Assembly: GCF_019357415.1 (NCBI RefSeq) | Contig: NZ_CP048410.1 | Location: 2,203,001 to 2,267,000, forward strand | DNA: 64,000 nt | Direction: 5' to 3' | Origin: Gramella sp. MT6 | GTDB taxonomy: Bacteria; Bacteroidota; Bacteroidia; Flavobacteriales; Flavobacteriaceae | Part shown: piece after piece, positions 1 through 8,202 of the stretch | Position numbering within the stretch: the first letter of the stretch is position 1 | How the letters are laid out: each line of letters opens with the position of its first letter | Made by a program: the position numbers and the translations under genes | The notes under the pieces: model-generated | The model's input: only the letters and a program-made list of their open reading frames with translations | Told to the model about the DNA's origin: nothing | Databases searched by the model: none

Positions 1-207
1 ATCGTCGGTTAGTGGAATTCCTTCAAAATAACCCAATTGATGCAAGGCTCCAAGGTCTATCGCATAATCGCCAATTCTTGTACCAATGGTGATCACATCA
101 TCACGGGTTAAAAATACTCCAAAGGGAATATTCTGAATAGGGAAATCGGTATCACCAGGAATATCCAGCCAGGTTTTTCTTTTTGGATCGTTAGCGGTAA
201 TTGGCAT
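1..207 (-). CDS. fahA: Fumarylacetoacetase, N-terminal part (truncated by window edge)
   Basis: The first 69 codons of a minus-strand gene that runs off the left edge. The translation begins MPITANDPKRKTWLD and contains DFPIQNIPFGVF, which matches the conserved N-terminal start of fumarylacetoacetases (DFPI.N.P.GVF). That enzyme cleaves fumarylacetoacetate to fumarate and acetoacetate, the last step of tyrosine and homogentisate breakdown in the cytoplasm. The catalytic domain lies outside the window, so the call rests only on the N-terminal domain. The gene is divergent from glyA with about 110 bp between the start codons. A Bacteroidetes -7 box lies just upstream. Confidence 0.8.
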   Translation of the reverse strand, partial: MPITANDPKRKTWLDIPGDTDFPIQNIPFGVFLTRDDVITIGTRIGDYAIDLGALHQLGYFEGIPLTDD

Positions 208-242
208 AAAAATGTTGGTTTTTTGTTAAAATCTAGTTGATT

Positions 243-250
243 CAAATATA
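243..250 (-). promoter_or_regulatory. Predicted -7 box of fahA
   Basis: Read on the minus strand this is TATATTTG, a perfect match to the Bacteroidetes -7 consensus TAnnTTTG. It lies about 36 nt upstream of the fahA ATG. No clear TTG -33 element is visible at the expected distance. Confidence 0.45.
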
Positions 251-316
251 TTATTTTCCTGTAATTAACCGAATGTATTTGTTACTTTTACCGAATATTT
301 AACGTAAAAGATTGTA

Positions 317-1591
317 ATGCAACGAGACACCCAAGTATTTGATTTAATAGCTAAAGAAAAAGAGCGCCAGTTAAATGGTTTGGAACTTATTGCAAGTGAA
401 AATTTTGTAAGTGATGCGGTACTAGAAGCTGCCGGATCTGTTCTTACAAATAAATATGCTGAAGGCTACCCAGGGAAGCGATATTATGGCGGATGTGAGG
501 TAGTAGATCAGGTGGAACAACTTGCGATAGACCGTCTAAGGGAATTATTCAACGCTGAATATGCCAATGTGCAGCCTCACTCGGGTTCACAGGCGAATAC
601 AGCAGTTTTTCATACCTGTATGAAACCGGGAGATAAATTCCTTGGTTTCGATCTTTCTCACGGAGGTCACCTAACTCATGGTTCTCCGGTGAATTTTTCA
701 GGAAAATTATATAATCCCTCTTTCTACGGTGTAGATAAGGAAACCGGTCTAATAGATTATGATGCGGTAGCCGAGATCGCGGAAAGGGAAAAGCCGAAAA
801 TGATCATTGCAGGTGCTTCGGCATACTCAAGAGAGATCGATTATAAAAGGTTCAGGGAAATAGCAGATAGCGTTGGAGCTATTTTGCTTGCAGATATTGC
901 ACATCCTGCCGGGCTGATAGCTAAAGGATTGATAAGTGATCCTGTTCCTCATTGTCATATTGTGACTTCTACTACCCATAAAACCCTTCGTGGTCCAAGA
1001 GGAGGGATCATCATTATGGGGAAAGATTTCGATAATCCTTTTGGAGAGAAATTGAAGAATGGGAATCTTAAGAAAATGTCAGCAATGCTCAATTCAGGAA
1101 TTTTTCCTGGAAACCAGGGTGGGCCATTGGAGCATATCATCGCGGCTAAAGCGGTTGCTTTTGGAGAAGCATTGACAGATGAGTTCCTTCACTATATGGT
1201 TCAGGTTAAAAAGAACGCTAAAGTATTGGCTCAGGCATTTGTTGATAAGAAATACGGAGTTATTTCCGGTGGCACCGATAATCATATGATGCTTATAGAT
1301 CTTAGGAATAAGAATGTAAGCGGAAAAGATGCTGAAGAAGCTCTTGGAAAAGCAGATATCACGGTAAATAAGAATATGGTACCGTTCGATGATAAATCTC
1401 CTTTTGTGACTTCAGGAATTAGAATTGGAACTCCTGCTGTTACTACTCGTGGATTAAAAGAAAGTGATATGGCCAAGATCGTAGATCTTATAGATCGTGT
1501 GATTATCAATATCGATAATGATTCTGAAATTGAAGCAGTGAAAAAAGAAGTGAACTCCATGATGCATGGTCTGCCACTTTTTCAAATGTAA
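317..1591 (+). CDS. glyA: Serine hydroxymethyltransferase
   Basis: A PLP enzyme of the cytoplasm that interconverts serine plus tetrahydrofolate with glycine plus 5,10-methylene-tetrahydrofolate, the main source of one-carbon units. At 424 residues it is full length. Visible family marks are ELIASENF near residue 23, [14 protein letters not shown] near 46-59, HGGHLTHG near 115, and the PLP-lysine motif [14 protein letters not shown] with K222. The C-terminus [11 protein letters not shown] is also typical. The start at 317 ([11 protein letters not shown]) is the natural SHMT N-terminus. The gene stands alone, divergent from fahA, and is followed by a strong hairpin terminator. Confidence 0.97.
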   Translation: MQRDTQVFDLIAKEKERQLNGLELIASENFVSDAVLEAAGSVLTNKYAEGYPGKRYYGGCEVVDQVEQLAIDRLRELFNAEYANVQPHSGSQANTAVFHTCMKPGDKFLGFDLSHGGHLTHGSPVNFSGKLYNPSFYGVDKETGLIDYDAVAEIAEREKPKMIIAGASAYSREIDYKRFREIADSVGAILLADIAHPAGLIAKGLISDPVPHCHIVTSTTHKTLRGPRGGIIIMGKDFDNPFGEKLKNGNLKKMSAMLNSGIFPGNQGGPLEHIIAAKAVAFGEALTDEFLHYMVQVKKNAKVLAQAFVDKKYGVISGGTDNHMMLIDLRNKNVSGKDAEEALGKADITVNKNMVPFDDKSPFVTSGIRIGTPAVTTRGLKESDMAKIVDLIDRVIINIDNDSEIEAVKKEVNSMMHGLPLFQM

Positions 1592-1615
1592 TTTTGAGAA
1601 TCTATATTAAAACAC

Positions 1616-1642
1616 AAAGCCATTCTTCGGAATGGCTTTTTT
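1616..1642. terminator. Rho-independent terminator between glyA and thioesterase
   Basis: A 10-bp perfect stem (AAAGCCATTC / GAATGGCTTT) closes a TTCG tetraloop and runs into a T tract. It ends glyA. On the other strand the tail is T-rich too, so it may also stop the convergent thioesterase transcript. Confidence 0.9.
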
Positions 1643-1650
1643 AATGCAAA

Positions 1651-2055
1651 TTATTGAAGGAAAACCGCTTTTAACTGATCTGAAATTTTTACTGGCTTTT
1701 TGGAATCTACATCTAAAAGACACCAGGTAGTTTTTGCTTCAGCCAGAACTTTATCGGTTTCTGCATTTTTTATGATCACATGTCTTATGGATGTGACATG
1801 TGTAACTTCACCCACATAGGTTTGGAGGGAAATATTGTCTCCCAGAAAAGCCTCTTTTTTATAGCTTATTTCGTGTTTTACAACCACCCAGATCACCTGG
1901 GCCTTTTGTTCTTTAGATGCTCTTGCTTCCCAGTGTTCTTCTGCAACATCCTGCACCCATTGTACATATTGTACATTATTAACGTGCCGTTGCTTGTCAA
2001 GATGCTCTTCCTCTACAACCAACTGCTTTTTGTAGATATCGGGATTCAATTCCAT
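1651..2055 (-). CDS. Acyl-CoA thioesterase, 4HBT hotdog fold
   Basis: 134 residues, the usual size for a single hotdog-fold thioesterase of the YbgC/FadM type, which hydrolyses acyl-CoA esters in the cytoplasm. The motif LDKQRHVNNVQYVQW near residues 19-33 contains the conserved D20 (catalytic Asp in this family) followed by H-x-N. The C-terminal half (GDNISLQTYV, AKTTWCLLD) fits the central beta strands. Its ATG is one base from the end of the upstream glutaminyl cyclase gene (TAATG arrangement), so the two are translationally coupled. Substrate chain length cannot be read from the sequence. Confidence 0.85.
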   Translation of the reverse strand: MELNPDIYKKQLVVEEEHLDKQRHVNNVQYVQWVQDVAEEHWEARASKEQKAQVIWVVVKHEISYKKEAFLGDNISLQTYVGEVTHVTSIRHVIIKNAETDKVLAEAKTTWCLLDVDSKKPVKISDQLKAVFLQ

Positions 2056-3110
2056 TATTTTTCCATGATTTTAACTTCAAAGATCTTATCCCAGTTTTTC
2101 CCGGTTACGTATAACCTATCGTTTTCAGGATTATAGGCGATCCCGTTAAGAACATCCAGTTTATCGTGCTGAGTAACTTTTTCGCTTAGACCTTTAAAAT
2201 TAATAACTCCTTCTATAGCTCCATTCTCCGGATTAATAATTGCTACGCTGGGATATTGATAGGTATTTGCATAAATCTTCCCGTTTACCCATTCCAGTTC
2301 ATTGAATTTGGAGGAGACAGATTTATGGGTTGTTGGTTGTATATAACTTTTTTCGGCTAAGGTTTGAGGATCCAGGATCCAGATCTTTTCGGTTCCATCA
2401 CTTTTAAAGACCTTCTCACCGTTATTGCAAAGTCCCCATCCTTCTTCACTTTGACCATAGCCAAAAGTCCCGGTTCTTTCAAACGTATCCAGGTCATAGA
2501 TGAAGCCTTCTCCTTCCTGCCAGGTTAACTGATAAAGCTTATCATTAAGAATGGTAAGCCCTTCTGCGAAATACTGATCATCTAATTTTATTTCTTTAAG
2601 AACCTCACCAGATTCAAGGTCTACTTTGCGAAGTTTTGATTTTCCGTATTGCCCGATACTTTCATATAAGGTATCTCCATGAAATTCGAGTCCCTGAGTA
2701 TAGGATGTGATATCATGAGGATAGGAGTTTACCACCTCATAGGTATAAAGAACCGGAGATTCAGTATTGAGAATCTGTATTGGTTTGGTGAGTGTATCGG
2801 CAGATTCTTCAGAATAAACAATTGCTTTTAAAACCTGATTGCCTAAAAGTACCTCGTCCAGATTTAGACTGAAATTACCATCTTTAGAACTATTCAAATA
2901 TTGGTCATTGAAATAGAAGGAAACAGAATCAATATTCTTATTTTTTGAATTTACAATTGAAGCCTGCAATTCTTCGTTCAGCTTAAAATCAGACTTGTTT
3001 TCTTTGATCTGAAGAGAAAAATCAGATTTTTTATTTCCGTTATTACTTCCGCAGGAAAAAATTAAAAAGTTTAAAATAAAGAGTAACAGTAAGTTAAATT
3101 TGTTCATCAT
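2055..3110 (-). CDS. Glutaminyl-peptide cyclotransferase, lipoprotein
   Basis: Converts N-terminal glutamine of peptides to pyroglutamate, outside the inner membrane. The N-terminus has a lipoprotein signal ending in LIFSC (acylated Cys near residue 20). A roughly 110-residue Ig-like linker region follows. The C-terminal 230 residues form the plant/bacterial-type glutamine cyclotransferase beta-propeller: PHDITSYTQGLEF, GQYGKSKLRKVDL, YFAEGLT, QLTWQEG and EEGWGLC are its recognisable motifs. The first two codons are both ATG, so the start may be one codon later. It heads a two-gene unit with the thioesterase. Confidence 0.88.
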   Translation of the reverse strand: MMNKFNLLLLFILNFLIFSCGSNNGNKKSDFSLQIKENKSDFKLNEELQASIVNSKNKNIDSVSFYFNDQYLNSSKDGNFSLNLDEVLLGNQVLKAIVYSEESADTLTKPIQILNTESPVLYTYEVVNSYPHDITSYTQGLEFHGDTLYESIGQYGKSKLRKVDLESGEVLKEIKLDDQYFAEGLTILNDKLYQLTWQEGEGFIYDLDTFERTGTFGYGQSEEGWGLCNNGEKVFKSDGTEKIWILDPQTLAEKSYIQPTTHKSVSSKFNELEWVNGKIYANTYQYPSVAIINPENGAIEGVINFKGLSEKVTQHDKLDVLNGIAYNPENDRLYVTGKNWDKIFEVKIMEK

Positions 3111-3160
3111 AAAAAAGGCTTAAAACGGAGCTAAATTAACCAATTCACATTAAAAAAAGC

Positions 3161-3190
3161 TTGCCTAAACTAACAAAGATTGTATATTTG
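3161..3190 (+). promoter_or_regulatory. Promoter of SRP RNA
   Basis: TTG at 3161-3163 and TATATTTG at 3183-3190, separated by 19 nt, match both elements of the Bacteroidetes consensus (TTTG at -33, TAnnTTTG at -7). Transcription is predicted to begin near 3194, exactly where the SRP RNA stem starts. Confidence 0.85.
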
Positions 3191-3192
3191 CA

Positions 3193-3295
3193 CCGGCAAG
3201 TCCCACACAACCAGCTCCTGCTGAATCCCCCAGGGCGGGAACGCAGCAAGGGTAGGCGGTCGTAGCGGTGTGATGTGGGTCGCTTGCCATTTTTT
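3193..3295 (+). ncRNA. ffs: Signal recognition particle RNA, small bacterial type
   Basis: About 100 nt that fold as one long hairpin. Outer stem GGCAAG (3195-3200) pairs with CTTGCC (3283-3288), then CCCACA pairs with TGTGGG. At the tip GCG (3235-3237), a GGAA tetraloop (3238-3241) and CGC (3242-3244) are followed by AGCA (3245-3248), the conserved domain IV that binds Ffh protein. With Ffh and FtsY (encoded at 20070) it targets nascent membrane proteins to the translocon. A T tract at 3290 acts as terminator. The short reading frames crossing this region on both strands are not genes. Confidence 0.95.
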
Positions 3296-3335
3296 GTTTC
3301 TACCAAGTCCTAAAATTATTGCATATTTGTGCGAT

Positions 3336-4157
3336 ATGAAAAAAGGGAAATCTTCCAGGAAAATAGTGTTCATAACAGGTGCCTCTTCAGGCATTGGAAA
3401 GTCTGTCGCGACTTACTTAAGCAAACGTGATTTTATTGTTTACGGTACCAGCAGGAAACCAGTTGATTCTTCAGATGAAGATTTGCATTTCGTGACTTTG
3501 GATGTCACTAAAGAGGAAACTATCAGGGATGCTGTCCAGTATGTTTTTGAAAAGGAAGGTAGAATAGATATTCTTATAAATAATGCAGGAGTAGGGATCA
3601 CGGGACCTATTGAAGAAACTCCGGAACTCGAGATCAAAAAAGCTTTTGAAACCAATTATTTTGGGCCGTTGAATATGATCAAGCATGTTCTACCAATAAT
3701 GAGAGATCAAAAATCTGGTCTAATCATTAATGTGACTTCTATAGCTGGTTATATGGGCTTGCCTTACCGCGGAATTTATTCGGCGACCAAAGGAGCCCTA
3801 GAGATCACTGCGGAAGCTTACCGTATGGAAATAAAACAATTCGGTATCAAAATGACAAATGTTGCACCGGGTGATTTTGCTACCAATATTGCCTCTGGCA
3901 GATATCATGCACCGGTAACACCTGGCTCTCCTTACGAAGTAGTATATGGAAATACTCTGGACCTGATGAATGAGCACGTTGATGCGGGTCAGGATCCTGA
4001 ATTAATGGCTAAAGAAATATTAAAAATTATCAATACAGAAGAGCCAAATGTTCATTATAAAGTCGGGAAAAGACTTCAGAAGTTTTCAGTAAAACTAAAA
4101 GGTCTGTTACCCGATAAACTATACGAGAAAATGCTTATGAAGCATTATAAATTGTAA
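3336..4157 (+). CDS. Short-chain dehydrogenase/reductase (SDR)
   Basis: A classical SDR, 273 residues from the chosen start. Rossmann glycine motif TGASSGIG near residues 13-20, the NNAGVG motif, and the catalytic set with serine in NVTSIAG and YSATK (Tyr-x-x-x-Lys) are all present. Oxidises or reduces an alcohol/carbonyl with NAD(P); substrate unknown. An upstream in-frame ATG at 3270 lies inside the SRP RNA, so I place the start at 3336 (MKKGKSSRK), which leads directly into the first beta strand. A possible -7 box (CATATTTG, 3322-3329) sits only a few bases upstream. Confidence 0.88.
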   Translation: MKKGKSSRKIVFITGASSGIGKSVATYLSKRDFIVYGTSRKPVDSSDEDLHFVTLDVTKEETIRDAVQYVFEKEGRIDILINNAGVGITGPIEETPELEIKKAFETNYFGPLNMIKHVLPIMRDQKSGLIINVTSIAGYMGLPYRGIYSATKGALEITAEAYRMEIKQFGIKMTNVAPGDFATNIASGRYHAPVTPGSPYEVVYGNTLDLMNEHVDAGQDPELMAKEILKIINTEEPNVHYKVGKRLQKFSVKLKGLLPDKLYEKMLMKHYKL

Positions 4158-4170
4158 TTTTATTACAATT
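4150..4170. promoter_or_regulatory. Perfect inverted repeat ahead of transaldolase
   Basis: AATTGTAA (4150-4157) and TTACAATT (4163-4170) are perfect 8-bp arms around a 5-nt AT spacer. It overlaps the stop codon of the SDR gene and lies about 40 nt before the transaldolase ATG. There is no T tract afterwards, so it looks more like an operator or an RNA hairpin than a classical terminator. AT-rich palindromes can arise by chance. Confidence 0.3.
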
Positions 4171-4211
4171 ACAAATACGTATTTCATTAATATTCAAAAT
4201 AACACACAACT

Positions 4212-4868
4212 ATGAAATTTTTTATTGATACTGCCAATCTGGACCAGATCAAAGAAGCACAGGATCTTGGGGTGCTGGATGGAGTAACCACCAATCCTTC
4301 GCTAATGGCTAAAGAAGGTATTACCGGGAAGGACAATATATTTAAACATTACAAAAAGATATGTGATCTTGTAGATGGGGATGTGAGTGCAGAGGTAATC
4401 GCAACAGATTTTGAGGGCATCGTTAGAGAAGGTGAGGAGCTTGCAGAATTGCATGACCAAATCATCGTGAAAGTGCCTATGATCAAGGAAGGAGTGAAAG
4501 CTCTTAAGTATTTTAGTGACAAAGGAATTAAAACCAATTGTACTTTGGTTTTTTCAGCGGGTCAGGCTCTTTTAGCTGCAAAAGCTGGAGCAACTTATGT
4601 TTCTCCTTTCATTGGTAGACTTGATGATATTTCTACGGATGGTCTAAATCTAATTGCTGATATTAGACTGATCTATGATAACTACGGTTTTGAAACTCAA
4701 ATTCTGGCTGCATCGGTAAGACATACTATGCACGTTCTTGAATGTGCTAAGCTTGGCGCAGATGTTATGACCGGACCTTTATCTTCTATTGAAGGATTAT
4801 TAAATCATCCTTTGACAGATATTGGTTTAGAGAAATTCCTTGCAGATTATAAAAAAGGTAATCAATAA
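4212..4868 (+). CDS. tal: Transaldolase, small (TalC/MipB-type) subfamily
   Basis: 218 residues, the size of the compact transaldolase/fructose-6-phosphate aldolase family; class I aldolase barrel of the pentose phosphate pathway, cytoplasmic. Starts [21 protein letters not shown] near residue 24-31; Schiff-base lysine K87 in [15 protein letters not shown] near 131-139. The residue after SP is Phe (F133). True transaldolases carry Phe here and fructose-6-phosphate aldolases carry Tyr, so transaldolase activity is favoured. A terminator follows immediately. Confidence 0.93.
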   Translation: MKFFIDTANLDQIKEAQDLGVLDGVTTNPSLMAKEGITGKDNIFKHYKKICDLVDGDVSAEVIATDFEGIVREGEELAELHDQIIVKVPMIKEGVKALKYFSDKGIKTNCTLVFSAGQALLAAKAGATYVSPFIGRLDDISTDGLNLIADIRLIYDNYGFETQILAASVRHTMHVLECAKLGADVMTGPLSSIEGLLNHPLTDIGLEKFLADYKKGNQ

Positions 4869-4893
4869 GGACTTATAAAATATAAGGATTAAT

Positions 4894-4922
4894 AAAGGCT
4901 GTCTGAGAAGATGGCCTTTTTA
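4894..4922 (+). terminator. Terminator of transaldolase gene
   Basis: AAAGGC (4894-4899) pairs with GCCTTT (4914-4919) around an imperfect inner stem, followed by a T run. It overlaps the stop codon of the convergent lipoprotein gene at 4920. Confidence 0.7.
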
Positions 4923-6332
4923 CTTGTTAAGAAATTGCAGAATTTCTTTTTCAAATTCAGGGCTTCCAAACTGAATGTCCCCTTTAACAATAGTACCATC
5001 AGAGTCTACAAAGAATATCTTGTTCAGGTATTTTCTATAGGTTTCTTTACTGGTTGTGCGTTTAGTGATCTGAAACTCATTTTCCTTATCATACCCGAAT
5101 GTTTCCAGAGTTCTAAGCCACTCTTCCCTTTCGTCCAGGTCTATATTAATTCCAAGAAAGTACAATTCCGGATATTTTTTCTTTAGATTTTCTATGATCC
5201 TATGCTGCCATCGATGGTGGGCCGGAGAGTAAAGTGACCAGGCATAGGTTATAGTGGGTCTGTCTATGACCTCTCCATAAGTAATTTCTTTTCCTTCTGT
5301 ATTTTCTGCCTGCAGGTTATTAATGGATTTGCCTACAAAATAAGTTTCCTGGATTTGAGCAAGCTGCCTTGCTTCTTCCATATGGCTAAAATCTATAGAT
5401 TCCAGTAGGTTTAGAACAGAATCTAATCTGTTTTCCCCTTCAGCCATGGTAATTGCCTGGGCTGCAAGTCTATCTATAAATTCGTTCTTAAGAGATTTAA
5501 TGTTTGATATAGAATCTATCAACAAGATCCTTCTTTCAATATTTTTGAATGTATTAATATTGAAACATTTTTTATGATCTTCATGTTTCTGTGCACATTC
5601 TTCAATAGATTTTGAACGCAGATAATCATCTATTAGGTTTGTATACACATAATAGTCCTGAAGTTCTTCATTGTTGAAATCTATATCTTCGCGATAATCA
5701 TTAAAATCTTCCGGGATCTTTTCAGCAAAACTGTTATAGTATTTCCTAATGAGGAAGGTGTATCTCTCTCTAAGATCGTAGTATTCGTAATCTATACTGG
5801 CTCGGGCTGTTTCAAGGAATTCATCTGAAAATTCATTTCTGGCCTTTAGCTCTTCCAGTTTTTTAAGTCTTTGATCTTTTATAGAATCTGTGATCCTGGC
5901 AAATTCTGATGGTTCGATCTTGTAATAGGTAAGAATAAGATCGTTGTTGCTCTGGTTGTTCAGGAACATGTCCAGAAGAAAATTGCTTTTTTCAGCGCCT
6001 TCTCCGCTAAAATTCAGAGACTCGTCAAAAGCCATGGTGTTCAGCCAGATAACGATACTATCGCCGGGCTCCATGTACATGATCTGGCTTTCAGGAGGAT
6101 GCTTGAAGGTGTATATGCCGCTTTCCAGATCTGAATAATCCTTACCGAATTGATTCTTTTCGTCGAGGTATAAAGTATCGATGGTCTTATTATCTTTGGA
6201 GATAATGATATAATCTGTTTCGGGATTATTTATCTGACCTCCAATAAACACAGAATCTGAGTTAGAGGAGTCATCGTTACATCCCGCTGTGAGAAGGGCG
6301 CAGCTTAATAAGATTAAAAATGAATACTTCAT
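4920..6332 (-). CDS. Lipoprotein with N-terminal DUF4369-like and C-terminal thioredoxin-fold domain lacking the CxxC
   Basis: Start placed at 6332 because MKYSFLILLSCALLTAGC is a textbook lipoprotein signal (lipobox TAGC); a longer in-frame start 51 nt upstream adds a non-signal tail. 470 residues. The N-terminal region after the Cys (SVFIGGQINNP..., YMEPGDSIVIW) resembles the DUF4369 domain found ahead of TlpA-like thioredoxins in Bacteroidetes. The last 150 residues look like the thioredoxin fold (GEVIDRPTITYAW, LGINIDLDEREEW), but where CxxC should be there is SLYSPAHHRW, so no redox cysteine pair. Likely periplasmic; function unknown. Confidence 0.7.
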   Translation of the reverse strand: MKYSFLILLSCALLTAGCNDDSSNSDSVFIGGQINNPETDYIIISKDNKTIDTLYLDEKNQFGKDYSDLESGIYTFKHPPESQIMYMEPGDSIVIWLNTMAFDESLNFSGEGAEKSNFLLDMFLNNQSNNDLILTYYKIEPSEFARITDSIKDQRLKKLEELKARNEFSDEFLETARASIDYEYYDLRERYTFLIRKYYNSFAEKIPEDFNDYREDIDFNNEELQDYYVYTNLIDDYLRSKSIEECAQKHEDHKKCFNINTFKNIERRILLIDSISNIKSLKNEFIDRLAAQAITMAEGENRLDSVLNLLESIDFSHMEEARQLAQIQETYFVGKSINNLQAENTEGKEITYGEVIDRPTITYAWSLYSPAHHRWQHRIIENLKKKYPELYFLGINIDLDEREEWLRTLETFGYDKENEFQITKRTTSKETYRKYLNKIFFVDSDGTIVKGDIQFGSPEFEKEILQFLNK

Positions 6333-6473
6333 TAATGGTATTGGGCGATTGAGGCCTTTTCGGTCAGCCTCATTTTTTAACAAATATAGACGGAGGCTTT
6401 AACCACCAATGTTAAGTGTGAGTTAAAACACATATTTAAAACGTTAATCTTTCTTAGTAAACACGATTATAAC

Positions 6474-6481
6474 TACTTTTG
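6474..6481 (+). promoter_or_regulatory. Predicted -7 box of ABC-F gene
   Basis: TACTTTTG matches TAnnTTTG and sits 23 nt before the ATG at 6505. No clear -33 TTG at the usual distance. Confidence 0.5.
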
Positions 6482-6492
6482 CAAAAAATTAA

Positions 6493-8130
<1,638 letters not shown>

Positions 8131-8149
8131 TTCTTAAATTATATAGAAT

Positions 8150-8184
8150 AAAAAAGCCCCTGCAATCTGCTGGGGCTTTTTTTT
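8150..8184. terminator. Bidirectional terminator
   Basis: AAAAAAGCCCC (ending 8160) and GGGGCTTTTTTTT (8172-8184) form a strong stem with T tracts on both strands. It serves the ABC-F gene and the convergent TonB-family gene. Confidence 0.9.
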
Positions 8185-8202
8185 GGCTAAAATAAATTAT
8201 AA

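Noticed and set aside
1780..2136. Plus-strand open frame of 118 codons across the thioesterase
   Set aside because: Shadow frame rich in Phe/Leu, antisense to two real genes.
3270..3335. Upstream extension of the SDR (in-frame ATG at 3270)
   Set aside because: It would start inside the SRP RNA and adds 22 residues with no fold value; the internal ATG at 3336 fits.
3170..3394. Minus-strand open frame of about 74 codons over the SRP RNA
   Set aside because: It lies inside a structured RNA gene with its own promoter and terminator; no family match and implausible composition.
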